Shown here in pieces: positions 52,670-60,895 of a DNA stretch of 64,000 bases; the stretch's first letter is position 1, and each line of letters starts with the position of its first letter. Source of the stretch: Geminicoccus roseus DSM 18922. Its GTDB lineage: Bacteria > Pseudomonadota > Alphaproteobacteria > Geminicoccales > Geminicoccaceae. The translations under genes were made by a program, and so were the position numbers. The stretch is from assembly GCF_000427665.1 (NCBI RefSeq), contig NZ_KE386572.1:5332373-5396372 (forward strand), written 5' to 3'. Below the pieces are notes generated by a model. That model searched no databases and was not told where the DNA came from. It saw only the letters and a list, made by a program, of their open reading frames with translations.

Positions 52670-54805
52670 ATGAATTCCGGCACCGTCAGCTCGCGCTTCC
52701 TCTGGGCCTCCCTGCTCGTCCTGGTCGTCGGCGCAGCGATCTTCGTCTTCGCCGATGGCGCCCGGTTGTTCGACATCGGCAGCATCGCCCAGCATCGCGA
52801 CCGCTATGTCGACTGGATCAGCGCCAACCCGCTCCTTGGCGCGGGCGCCTTCTTCCTGGCCTATGTGGCGGTCACCGCAGTGTCGATCCCCGGTGCCGCC
52901 GCCATGACCGTCTTGGCCGGCAGCCTGTTCGGCCTGGTCACCGGGACGATCCTGGTGTCGTTCGCCAGCGTGGCGGGCGCAACGCTGGCGATGCTGGCGG
53001 CGCGCTACCTGCTGCGCGGCTTCGTCGAGCGCCGGTTCGGCAACGCCATGGCCAAGCTCAACCGAGGCGTAGAGCGCGACGGCGCCAGCTACCTGTTCGG
53101 CCTGCGCCTGGTCCCGGTGATCCCGTTCGTGGCGATCAACCTGGGCATGGGCCTCACCCGGATGAACCCCCTCACCTTCGCCTGGGTCAGCCAGCTCGGC
53201 ATGCTGCCGGCGACCCTCGTCTACGTGAACGCCGGCAGCCAGCTCATGTCGGTCGAGCGGGCCAGCGACCTGTTGAGCGCGCGGCTCCTGCTGGCCTTCC
53301 TGGCGCTGGCGATCTTTCCGTTCGCGGCCAAGCGAGGGGTCGCGTGGTGGCAGCGGCGCGGCGCCGAGGCGACATGGCAGCGCCCCGCGCGGTTCGACTA
53401 TAATCTGGTGGTGATCGGCGCCGGGTCGGCAGGCCTGGTCAGCGCCTATGTCGCCGCCGCCGCCAAGGCCAGGGTGGCGCTGATCGAACAGAACCAGATG
53501 GGCGGCGACTGCCTGAACACCGGCTGCGTGCCGTCCAAGGCGCTGATCCGTTCGGCCAAGCTTGCCAAGGAGGCGCGGCAGCCCGAGCGCCTGGGCCTGG
53601 ATGGTGACCTGAGCGTGAACTTTCCCGCGGTCATGGCACGCATCCGCCGGGTGATCGCCAGGATCGAGCCCCACGATTCAGCGGAGCGCTACCGGGGTCT
53701 TGGGGTCGAGGTGATCTCTGGTCGCGCCACGATCGTCGATCCCTGGACGGTACGGGTCGACGGACGCAGCCTGTCGACCCGCAAGATCGTGGTCGCCACC
53801 GGCGCCGAGCCGAGCCTGCCCCCGATCCCCGGGCTGGAGGCGGTCGAGCCGCTGACCTCGGAAAGCCTGTGGTCGCTGACCGAGCAGCCTGTCCACCTGC
53901 TGGTGGTGGGCGGCGGCGCCATTGGCTGTGAGTTGGCCCAAAGCTTCGCCAGGCTTGGCAGCAAGGTCGTGATGGTCGAGGCCGCGCCCCGGATCCTGGG
54001 GCAGGAGGACGACGACGTCGCCGCCGCCATGGTCGCGACGTTGGAGCAGGACGGCGTGGAGATCCTGGCTGGCGCCGGGATCGCCCGCTTCGAGCAGACC
54101 GGCCTTGGCGGCAGAGCTCACATGGAGGATGGCCGGGCGATCGAGTTCACCCGCGTGCTGGTGGCGACCGGCCGCCGCCCCCGCGTCACCGGCTTCGGCC
54201 TGGAGGAACTCGGCCTGCTGGACGATGGCAAGCTGGTCGTCGACGAGCGCCTGCAAACCCGCCTGCCCAGCATCCACGCCGCCGGTGACGTGATCGGGCA
54301 GCTCCAGTTCACCCATGCCGCCAGCCACCATGCATGGCACGCGGCGGTGAACTCCCTGTTCGGCCGCATCTGGAGCTTCAACGTGGACGTCAGCGTGTTC
54401 CCGATCGTGATCTATACCGACCCCGAGATGGCCCGGGTCGGGATCACCGAGGCCGAGGCCAGGGCCAGGAACATCCCGGTTGAGGTCACCCGGTTCGACC
54501 TGGCGGATCTCGACCGCGCCATCACCGATGGGGCCGATGACGGCTTCATCAAGGTGCTGACCGTGCCGGGCAAGGACCGGATCCTGGGCGCGACGGTGGT
54601 CGGCGCCCGTGCCGGCGACCTCTTGGCCGAGTTCACCCTCGCAATGCGGCATGGGCTGGGCCTGAAAGCGATCCTGAAGACTATTCATCCCTACCCGGGC
54701 TGGATGGAGGCCAACAAAGCGGTGGCCGGCGCCTGGCAGCGCGACCATGTTCCCGACTGGGCGATGTCCCTGTCCGAGCGCTGGATGCGGTGGCAGCGCG
54801 GATGA
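52670..54805 (+). CDS. TVP38/TMEM64 membrane domain fused to a FAD-dependent disulfide reductase
   Basis: Fusion of 711 residues. Residues 1-230 are a TVP38/TMEM64 (SNARE-associated, DedA-like) membrane domain with the VSIPGAAAMTVLAGSLFG re-entrant motif and GLRLVPVIPFVAINLGMG. Residues 240-711 are a pyridine-nucleotide disulfide reductase like mercuric reductase: FAD loop VVIGAGSAG, redox pair Cys281/Cys286 (GGDCLNTGCVPSK), NAD loop VVGGGAIGCELAQ, second FAD motif HAAGDVIG and C-terminal IHPYPGWMEA. No metal-binding N-terminal domain is present. ATG at 52670 follows CAGGGAAACGAC. This fusion is known in proteobacteria but its substrate is not. Confidence 0.92.
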   Translation: MNSGTVSSRFLWASLLVLVVGAAIFVFADGARLFDIGSIAQHRDRYVDWISANPLLGAGAFFLAYVAVTAVSIPGAAAMTVLAGSLFGLVTGTILVSFASVAGATLAMLAARYLLRGFVERRFGNAMAKLNRGVERDGASYLFGLRLVPVIPFVAINLGMGLTRMNPLTFAWVSQLGMLPATLVYVNAGSQLMSVERASDLLSARLLLAFLALAIFPFAAKRGVAWWQRRGAEATWQRPARFDYNLVVIGAGSAGLVSAYVAAAAKARVALIEQNQMGGDCLNTGCVPSKALIRSAKLAKEARQPERLGLDGDLSVNFPAVMARIRRVIARIEPHDSAERYRGLGVEVISGRATIVDPWTVRVDGRSLSTRKIVVATGAEPSLPPIPGLEAVEPLTSESLWSLTEQPVHLLVVGGGAIGCELAQSFARLGSKVVMVEAAPRILGQEDDDVAAAMVATLEQDGVEILAGAGIARFEQTGLGGRAHMEDGRAIEFTRVLVATGRRPRVTGFGLEELGLLDDGKLVVDERLQTRLPSIHAAGDVIGQLQFTHAASHHAWHAAVNSLFGRIWSFNVDVSVFPIVIYTDPEMARVGITEAEARARNIPVEVTRFDLADLDRAITDGADDGFIKVLTVPGKDRILGATVVGARAGDLLAEFTLAMRHGLGLKAILKTIHPYPGWMEANKAVAGAWQRDHVPDWAMSLSERWMRWQRG

Positions 54806-54832
54806 CCCACGGCAGCCGAGGCTGAACCGGCC

Positions 54833-55450
54833 ATGCTCGACCGACACATCGTCGACGTGCAAAGCCGCTTCCTGCGCCGGCCGGCTGGATGGCTGGCTGC
54901 CCGCGGCGTCGGCGCCGATGTCCTATCGCTGGCGGGTTTCCTTGCAGGTCTGGCCGCTGCCCTGCTGATCGTCCTGGAGGCGTTCGGGCCGGCGCTGGTC
55001 CTGATCATGGCCAATCGCCTGCTGGATGGGCTGGACGGCGCGGTGGCCCGGCAGGCCGGGCCCACCGATCGCGGCGCCTTCCTGGACATCGCGTTCGACT
55101 TCTTCTTCTACGCCACCATCCCGGCAGCGTTCGCCCTGGCCGATCCCGCTGCCAACGCGCTGGCTGCCGTCGTGCTCCTGGTGTCGTTCGTCGGGACCGG
55201 CAGCAGCTTCCTGGCCTTCTCGGCGCTTGCCGCCAAGCGCGGCATCAGCTCAGCCGCCTTCCCAGCCAAGGGCATCTACTACCTGGGCGGGCTCACCGAG
55301 GGGACCGAGACAATTCTCGCCTTCGCCGCCATGTGCCTGTGGCCGGCCGCCTTTCCCTTCATCGCCGGTTTGTTCGCCGCGGCCGCCTTCATGACCACCA
55401 TCCTACGCTGGTGGTGGGGCTGGCGGCTGCTTTCGGGGAGTCCCTCATGA
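54833..55450 (+). CDS. CDP-alcohol phosphatidyltransferase
   Basis: Membrane enzyme of 205 residues that swaps CMP of a CDP-alcohol (usually CDP-diacylglycerol) for an alcohol. The signature DGLDGAVAR...G...D...D is present at LLDGLDGAVARQAGP and RGAFLDIAFD, but the spacer between AR and the Gly is 7 rather than the usual 8 residues. Several hydrophobic helices follow. The start is 28 bases after the fusion gene stop, and its stop overlaps the DUF3047 start. The product phospholipid is not known. Confidence 0.88.
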   Translation: MLDRHIVDVQSRFLRRPAGWLAARGVGADVLSLAGFLAGLAAALLIVLEAFGPALVLIMANRLLDGLDGAVARQAGPTDRGAFLDIAFDFFFYATIPAAFALADPAANALAAVVLLVSFVGTGSSFLAFSALAAKRGISSAAFPAKGIYYLGGLTEGTETILAFAAMCLWPAAFPFIAGLFAAAAFMTTILRWWWGWRLLSGSPS

Positions 55451-56100
55451 CCCGGATCCTGGCAGCACTGCTGCTGCCCTGCCTCGCCAGCCCGATTTCC
55501 GCCGATGCCAGGCAGGTCGTCCCGGTGGGACGCTTCTCCGAAGGAAGCCTGGATGACTGGAGCACGCGCAGCTTCTCCGGCGAGACCCGCTATCGCCTTG
55601 TCCAGGATCCGGAGCGGAATATCGAGGTGCTGGAAGCCAGTGCCAGCGGCGGCGCATCGGGACGCTTCACCGAGGTCGAGATCGACCTGGAGGAGACGCC
55701 CTTTTTGAACTGGTCGTGGAAGGTGACGCGGATCTTCCCTGGCCTGGACGAGCTTCAGAAGAATGGCGACGACTTTCCGGCGAGGATCTACGTGGTGGTC
55801 AAGCGCGGTTTTCTCGACCTGACCTCGATCTCGCTGAACTATGTCTGGGCCAGCAGCCATGCGGCCGCCAGCGTCTGGACGAGTCCCTACACGGATCAGG
55901 TGCGCCTGATGGCAGTCGATTCCGGAACCGAGGAACTCGGCGAGTGGGTCGTCCACAAGCGCGACCTACGCGCCGACCTGCGCCGGGTCTTCGGCGAGGA
56001 CATCGACAGGATCGACACGGTCGCGCTGATGACCGACGCGGACGACCATGGCGGCGAGGCACGAAGCTTCTACGGCGACATCTGGTTCAGCGCGAACTGA
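55447..56100 (+). CDS. DUF3047 family protein, exported
   Basis: Protein of 217 residues with a signal peptide (ILAALLLPCLASPISADA). The mature part is a beta-rich domain with the DUF3047 blocks FLNWSWKVTRIFPG, DDFPARIYVVVKRG, NYVWASSHAAASVWTSPYTD and ALMTDADDHGGEARSFYGDIWF. The family has no proven function and often sits near membrane-lipid or redox genes. The ATG overlaps the stop of the phosphatidyltransferase gene by 4 bases. It is convergent with the cyclase gene with only 4 bases between. Confidence 0.88.
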   Translation: MTRILAALLLPCLASPISADARQVVPVGRFSEGSLDDWSTRSFSGETRYRLVQDPERNIEVLEASASGGASGRFTEVEIDLEETPFLNWSWKVTRIFPGLDELQKNGDDFPARIYVVVKRGFLDLTSISLNYVWASSHAAASVWTSPYTDQVRLMAVDSGTEELGEWVVHKRDLRADLRRVFGEDIDRIDTVALMTDADDHGGEARSFYGDIWFSAN

Positions 56101-56104
56101 CCTC

Positions 56105-57508
56105 TCAACCCAGGACGTAGAGATCCTGGGGGTCGTCGATTCCGGCCACGTGGCGTCCGCGCAGGACATGGCCTGCCCGGGCCGGCCGGTAGCCCTGCTG
56201 CAGCGCCTGCTCGTAAGTGGCGAGCGTCGTCAGGCCGTGGACCTGTTCCTGCCGGGTGTGCTTCTCGAGCTTGGAGGCAAGATTCACCGGCTCGCCCATC
56301 ACCGTGTATTCCAGGCGCGAACGATGGCCGAGCGGCCCGGACAGCACCGGCCCGCAGGCTGCCGCGAGCATGATGTCGAGCGAATCCTGGCCCGCCTCGT
56401 TGCGGCGCGCGCACCAATCCTGGCCGGTGGCGCAGATCTCTTCGGCCGCCCGCATTGCGTCGGCGGCAAAGGATTCGGCCGGCACCACCGCGCCGAAGCT
56501 CGCCAGGATCCCGTCGCCCAAATACTTGTCGATGCTGCCGCCATGGCGCTGGATGACCGGAACGATCGCGTCGTGATAGTCGGCGATCAGCGAAATCGTG
56601 TCGTTCGGGCTGAGCCTGGCCGTGGTCGCGGTGAAGCCGCGCAGGTCGATCATCAGCACGACCGCGTCCCGCACCATGCCGCCGCCGCCCATGCCGGTCC
56701 GCCCATGCGCCCGGATCCGCCGCGCGATCTCCGGCGCAAAATAGCGCGACAGCTCGCTGGCTTCCTGCTCCTCGACCACCGCGGCGATCAGCAGGCGGCG
56801 CGCCCGGGCCAGCCCGATCGCGAGGATCCCGGCGACCACCAGGATCGACACGATCTTGTCGAACTCCGCCCCCAGCAGCAAAGCGTCGGTGTTGGCGTAC
56901 TCGACGAAGTTGTGGGTGATCTGCCCGGCCCCCATCCAGTAGGCATAGGCCAGCAGGACGAGCCAGGCGAATGCTCCCGCCACGCCGGTGAACAGCACCA
57001 GCTCCGCCTCCAGCCGGAGCGCCCGCAGGGCGATCAGGATGAAGACATACATGAGGGTCGGCGCCTTCAGATAGGTCGCCGGCGAGACCTGGTACTGCAG
57101 GTGGAAGCTCCAGATGGTCGACATCAGGACCAGCAGGTCGATCACCACCGACAGGTAGAGGAACCCCCGGGAAAGCCGGTCCTGCAGGGCCAGCCGCAGG
57201 CGGATGCCGGTGAAGATCGCGTAGAGCAGCAGCGCCCAGGGCACCGGCTCGAACGGCACCATTTCCGGGAAGGCCTTGGGCGTCAGGGTGTAGAGGAAGG
57301 CGAACACGGCGATCGCGGCGAACTGGACATAGCAGACCAGCACCTCGCTGCGCGCGTCCTGGGCGCGGATCGCCTGGAGGATGCGGTCGGGCGGCGCCTG
57401 GGGTGGTCGCGGGCCGATGAAGCGGTCGATCACCTCCTTCACCATCGCGCCCAGCCGCCCGGCCTGCCGCCTCGCATGGATTCGCAGGTTGGTCGCAGGC
57501 ATCGGCAC
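56105..57508 (-). CDS. Class III adenylate/guanylate cyclase with membrane domain
   Basis: Membrane cyclase of 467 residues. About six N-terminal helices precede the catalytic domain (about 270-450). Metal Asp residues lie in LMIDLRGFT and YLGDGILASFG. The segment YTVMGEPVNLASKLE carries the Asn of the transition-state pair, but Lys stands where most class III cyclases have Arg (NxxxR), and Thr sits at the adenine-selecting position. Many bacterial relatives share this NxxxK form, so activity is plausible. It is a single gene, without a visible regulator next to it. Confidence 0.9.
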   Translation of the reverse strand: MPMPATNLRIHARRQAGRLGAMVKEVIDRFIGPRPPQAPPDRILQAIRAQDARSEVLVCYVQFAAIAVFAFLYTLTPKAFPEMVPFEPVPWALLLYAIFTGIRLRLALQDRLSRGFLYLSVVIDLLVLMSTIWSFHLQYQVSPATYLKAPTLMYVFILIALRALRLEAELVLFTGVAGAFAWLVLLAYAYWMGAGQITHNFVEYANTDALLLGAEFDKIVSILVVAGILAIGLARARRLLIAAVVEEQEASELSRYFAPEIARRIRAHGRTGMGGGGMVRDAVVLMIDLRGFTATTARLSPNDTISLIADYHDAIVPVIQRHGGSIDKYLGDGILASFGAVVPAESFAADAMRAAEEICATGQDWCARRNEAGQDSLDIMLAAACGPVLSGPLGHRSRLEYTVMGEPVNLASKLEKHTRQEQVHGLTTLATYEQALQQGYRPARAGHVLRGRHVAGIDDPQDLYVLG

Positions 57509-57574
57509 CCTCGGCCTCTTGGATGATCGGGCCCAGCAGCCCGGCGGCGGATAAGGTGATGCCAGTATGGCAGA

Positions 57575-57960
57575 TCAGGCCGGCCGGGTCCCTTGGGGAT
57601 GGTCGAACCGGGCGGCGATCAGGTGGTCGAGCGAGAGCCAGCCTGGCCCGCGCGCGATCAGGTAGACCAGCACGGTCGCCCAGACGCCGTGAAGCGGATA
57701 GGCGCTGGGATCGACGAACAGCTGGATCACCAGGGTCATGCCCAGGAGCGCCAGAGCCGAGAACCGGGTGGCGAGACCCAGCAGGAGCAGCACCGGCAGC
57801 ACATGCTCGGCCAGGGCGGTCACCGGTGCCGCAATTTCAGGCGGGATGAGCGGCAGGCCGTACTCGTCGCGGAACAGGTCGATGGTGAAGTCACCCAGCC
57901 GCGGCATGCCGAACACGAAGGTCCCGTCGACGATATCGAGCCGGAAGCTCTCGATCTTGG
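57575..57960 (-). pseudogene. DoxX family protein, C-terminal part cut by an IS3 element
   Basis: Residues from KIESFRLDIVDGTF to the stop of a DoxX-type membrane protein (about 128 codons), with helices ALAEHVLPVLLLLGLATRF, LALLGMTLVIQLFV and a last one through VWATVLVYLI. The 5' part lies on the other side of the insertion at 59300-59416. Removing the IS and one CTTGG copy rejoins GQTK to IESF in frame, restoring a DoxX protein of normal length. In bufferin operons the DoxX protein (BufD) is the membrane partner. The gene is inactivated here. Confidence 0.9.
57956..57960. repeat. Target site duplication, left copy
   Basis: CTTGG immediately left of the IS3 element, repeated at 59300-59304 immediately right of it. 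The 5-bp length fits the IS3 family. Confidence 0.9.
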
Positions 57961-57988
57961 TGGAGTGCACCCTGTTTGACCGGACAGG
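57961..57988. repeat. IS3 element terminal inverted repeat (orfB side)
   Basis: Starts TGGAGTGCACCC and ends CCGGACAGG reading inward. It pairs with 59271-59299 with a few mismatches and one or two single-base indels. Confidence 0.9.
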
Positions 57989-58000
57989 TTCTGGGTTGGA

Positions 58001-58849
58001 TCAGGCACTGAGTTTGCGGAACTCAGCAGGTGATTGGAAGCGCAACGCCGAGTGTGGGTGGATGGTGTTGTAGTCGTCCATCCAAGCCGGCAGCAGACGG
58101 AGGATGGTGTTGGGGTCTGGCAGGATCGAGAGCCGCAGATAGTCGCGGCGGAAGGTCTTCACGAAGGCCTCGGCGATGCCGTTGCTTTGTAGGGAGCGGA
58201 CGGGCGTGAAGCACAAGCGCAGGCCGAGGGCAGTGGCCGTGTTACGGGTCTCCCTGGCGATGTAGGCGCTGCCGTTGTCCGACAGCCATTCCACCGGATG
58301 CGATGCCTTCGGACTGCCAAAGCGCTTTTCCACGCAGGCGACCATGAGATCCTGAACCATCTCTCCCGAGATGCCGGCTGTCGTGGCCGACCAGGCGATG
58401 ATCTCCCGATCGCAGGCGTCGATCGCGAACAGGATGCGGACGATCTCGCCATTGCGGCAGGTGAGTTCAAAGTGGTCGGAGCACCAGCGGATGTTGGAGG
58501 TCACGGCGATGACCATCCCGTCGTGGGTCCGACCGAGCTGCTGGCCGGTGTGACGCTGCAGGGTGAGGCTGTGGTTCTGCAGGATACGCAGCACCCGCTT
58601 GGTATTCACCCTTGGCAGATCCTGACCGTGCAGGCGGCGGTTCAAGAGCGCGGTGATGCGGCGATAGCCGTACGATGGCCGCTCGTCGACCAATTGGCGG
58701 ATCAAGGGCAGGAGGCAGCTGTCCTCGGCCTTGTGGTAGCGCCCGCGGGGCCTGGACGAGCCCGCCCGGCGCTCGGCCAGGTTGGAGCGGGCTACACCGA
58801 GGGTGGTGGCGATGGCCGTCATCGCGAACCGTCCCTGCGACTGCTCCAC
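58001..58849 (-). CDS. IS3-family transposase OrfB (DDE catalytic part)
   Basis: Protein frame of 282 residues with an rve integrase core. The catalytic triad is visible as Asp in RWCSDHFEL, Asp in WLSDNGSAY and Glu in NGIAEAFVKTF, and YGYRRITALLNRR is the IS2-group pre-domain. It overlaps orfA by 31 bases and is normally made as an OrfAB fusion by -1 slippage at the A7 run. The frame is intact, so the element may be active. Confidence 0.95.
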   Translation of the reverse strand: MEQSQGRFAMTAIATTLGVARSNLAERRAGSSRPRGRYHKAEDSCLLPLIRQLVDERPSYGYRRITALLNRRLHGQDLPRVNTKRVLRILQNHSLTLQRHTGQQLGRTHDGMVIAVTSNIRWCSDHFELTCRNGEIVRILFAIDACDREIIAWSATTAGISGEMVQDLMVACVEKRFGSPKASHPVEWLSDNGSAYIARETRNTATALGLRLCFTPVRSLQSNGIAEAFVKTFRRDYLRLSILPDPNTILRLLPAWMDDYNTIHPHSALRFQSPAEFRKLSA

Positions 58850-59238
58850 GACGGCAGCAGCGACATCGGTTTTTTTGCCCGTACCGCATCCAAGGCTTCC
58901 TTGAGGATCTCCACCTCGAGAGTCTTCCGTCCCAGCAGGCGCTCCAGTTCACGGACCCGCTTCTCCAGGTCACGCACCTGGGTCTGGCCGACCACCGGCT
59001 CATCGGCCTGAACGGCTTCGAAGCCACCCTCCAGCATGCGCCGCCGCCAGTTGAACAGCATGCTGGGCGCAATGCCGGCTTGGCGGGCGACCAGGGAGAC
59101 ACTCATGCCGGGCTGCATGCTTTCCTCGACCAGCCTTACCTTCTCGGCGGTCGAGAACCGGCGCCGGCGCTGCACCGAAGAGATCACCTCGACGCGCGGC
59201 GGAGGGCCGTTCGGATCAGAAGCCATCGTCTTATCCAT
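58819..59238 (-). CDS. IS3-family OrfA (helix-turn-helix protein)
   Basis: Protein of 139 residues. It has a helix-turn-helix of the HTH_Tnp_1 type (FSTAEKVRLVEESMQPGMSVSLVARQAGIAPSMLFNWRRRM) and a leucine-zipper-like coiled coil (RDLEKRVRELERLLGRKTLEVEILKEAL). It binds the IS ends, and alone it regulates transposition. An internal ATG at 59226 is an alternative start. Confidence 0.94.
   Translation of the reverse strand: MDKTMASDPNGPPPRVEVISSVQRRRRFSTAEKVRLVEESMQPGMSVSLVARQAGIAPSMLFNWRRRMLEGGFEAVQADEPVVGQTQVRDLEKRVRELERLLGRKTLEVEILKEALDAVRAKKPMSLLPSWSSRRDGSR
58870..58876 (-). promoter_or_regulatory. Slippery A7 run for -1 frameshifting into OrfB
   Basis: On the minus strand GGGCAAAAAAACCG lies near the end of orfA. 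A -1 slip there turns the reading from ...RAKKPMSLL into ...RAKKTDVAAAVV and on into OrfB, giving the transposase fusion as in other IS3 elements. Confidence 0.8.
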
Positions 59239-59270
59239 AGGCGTATGCCTATGCCTTATCGGCTGACGAC

Positions 59271-59299
59271 CCTGTCCGGTTCAAACGGGGTGCAGTTCA
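59271..59299. repeat. IS3 element terminal inverted repeat (orfA side)
   Basis: Reading inward it begins TGAACTGCACCC and ends CCGGACAGG. It matches the other end at 57961. Confidence 0.9.
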
Positions 59300-59416
59300 C
59301 TTGGTTTGGCCGGGCTTCCAGACCACCGCGGCGATCGAGAAGCGCCCGAGAAGGGCGATCAGGCCGTGCGGGATCCCGGCAAACAGCCGGATGCTGCTCC
59401 GCACCAGGCGTTCCAC
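59300..59416 (-). pseudogene. DoxX family protein, N-terminal part cut by the IS3 element
   Basis: Frame from GTG at 59416 reading VERLVRSSIRLFAGIPHGLI then ALLGRFSIAAVVWKPGQTK, typical of the first DoxX helix, ending at the IS junction after Lys. ATG at 59466, which overlaps the DUF2063 stop by 4 bases, would be the natural coupled start, but its frame differs, so a one-base lesion between 59416 and 59460 is also possible. The right copy of CTTGG is at 59300-59304. Confidence 0.85.
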
Positions 59417-59462
59417 CGTGCCCCTGCCGGCGACACCCCGTCGTTCTTGGACAGGCTGGCAC

Positions 59463-60036
59463 TCATGGCAGGTCTCCGTCGACGTCGATCCGGGACACGA
59501 TCCGCAAGGTCATCAGGGCGACGAACCCGGCGGCCGGGTCGAAGTCCGGCATTGCCTGGAGGGTCCGCAAGCGCCGCGCCGAGCGCGGCGCCACCGGCCA
59601 GGGCCTCCGCGAGTACCGCCATCCCCGCTGGAACCAGTTGCAGTTCGCGACCCGCAGGTCCGGGCGGATCACCAGCACCGATCCGCCGGCATTCAGCTCG
59701 ATCGTGCGCCGGCCGGCCGGGAACCGGCGGCGCCGGTCCGAATCCTTCGACGAAGCCGGACCGGGTTTCGCCATACTCGTGCAGCAGCCGCGAAGTCGGC
59801 GGTTCGGCCAGCACGTAGAGCCGCGCCATCGCCCGGAAGAAGTCGCGGCACAGGAGGGCCTGGCCCACCGGGAACCGGCAGGCCAGCGCATTCACCGGGG
59901 AAGCGACGACGTTGATGCGGTAGATCGCGAAGCGCTGGCCAGGATCGCTGCCGTTCCAGCTGCGCAAGCCCGGCGGGGGCCGGCCCTCCGGTTCCAGGAG
60001 CGCCCGGAGGAAGCCGCCATGGACGAGGCCGGCCAT
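59463..60036 (-). pseudogene. DUF2063 (BufC-like) gene, multiply frameshifted
   Basis: Starts with ATG at 60036, sharing one base with the stop of the MNIO gene (TAATG). The first 100 codons match DUF2063 well (PGLRSWNGSDPGQRFAIYR, FFRAMARLYVLAEPP, HEYGETRSGFVEGF). The family resemblance then jumps frame near 59740 (ELNAGGSVLVIRPDLRV), back near 59640 (LVPAGMAVLAEALAGG) and again near 59560 (MPDFDPAAGFVALMT). The middle of the domain is missing: about 190 codons remain of the usual 250. DUF2063 proteins partner MNIO enzymes as substrate-recognition subunits. This copy cannot work. Confidence 0.85.
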
Positions 60037-60856
60037 TATCCAACGTGCGCCGGTGCACCGGCCAGGACATGGTCGGCCTCTGCCGCCGCGCGGAGCAGCA
60101 CCGGAAGTTCGGGAATGTCCGCGTCCCATTCGATCAGGGCAGGCGGGGTACCGGTCCGGCCGACGAGCCGGCGGCACAGCGCCCAGACCTCGCCGGCGAC
60201 CGGCCGGTCGTGGCTGTCGACCAGGAGCGCCGCTCCCAGCGAAGCGGTTTCGGCGGCCGCGCCGGCCAGATGGACCTCGCCCACCGCCTCCACCGGAAAC
60301 GCGTCGAGATAGGCGGCCGGGTCCCAGCCGTGATTGGTCGCCGAGACATGGACATTATTCACGTCCAGCAGCAGGCCGCAGCCGGTCCGCCGCACGATCT
60401 CCTTCAGGAACTGGAACTCGGTCATCGTGCTCGTCGACCAGGCGACATAGGTGGAGGGGTTCTCCAGCAGCATCCGCCGGTTCAGGACGGCCTGCACCTG
60501 GTCGACATGCCGGCAGACCGTGCACAGGGGTCGGCAGTCATAGGCAACCGGCAGGAGGTCGTTCAGATAGAGCCCGTCAAGGGTCGACCAGGCCAGGTGC
60601 TCCGAGAAGGAACTGGATTCGTAGCGGCCGCAAAGGTCGCGCAGACGCCTGAGACGGTCTTGGTTCAAGGAACCAAGTGTCCTGATCGAAAGCCCTACCC
60701 GTGCAGCGAGAGCGGGTAGATCGCGCGGATCTGGGCCAGCAGCCGGTGGCCGGGCCCGCCCGCACCCATGAAGTTCTCCGCATGGACCTCCAGGAAACCC
60801 AGGTCCGGCCGGCTGGGGAGACACCTGGGTCGTGCTTTCGCCGCGGTGTCGGCCAT
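60036..60856 (-). pseudogene. MNIO (DUF692, BufB-like) gene with a one-base deletion
   Basis: MNIO enzymes are multinuclear iron oxidases that modify Cys residues of peptide precursors such as bufferins. From ATG at 60856 the frame reads [12 protein letters not shown], then [20 protein letters not shown] and IYPLSLHG, and stops at TAG. Adding one C to the C-run at 60698-60700 restores [13 protein letters not shown] and the rest of the family: FSEHLAWS, LLENPSTYVAWS, LLLDVNNVHVSATNHG, LLVDSHDRPV, LIEWD. The start also lacks the usual GVGLK strand, and the residue after HLAG, usually His, is Ala. No precursor gene is seen upstream. Confidence 0.88.
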
Positions 60857-60895
60857 ATCATCTCAGGGAGCGGATCAGCCGGTTCGGGAACAGGC

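Larger units (their letters stand above)
57961..59299 (-). mobile_element. IS3-family (IS2-group) insertion sequence, intact
   Basis: Complete element of 1339 bp. Terminal inverted repeats occupy 57961-57988 and 59271-59299. Read inward they begin TGGAGTGCACCC and TGAACTGCACCC, and both end CCGGACAGG. A 5-bp duplication CTTGG flanks it. It carries orfA and orfB in the two frames expected for programmed -1 frameshifting. It sits in a DoxX gene, transcribed in the same direction as that gene. Confidence 0.95.
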
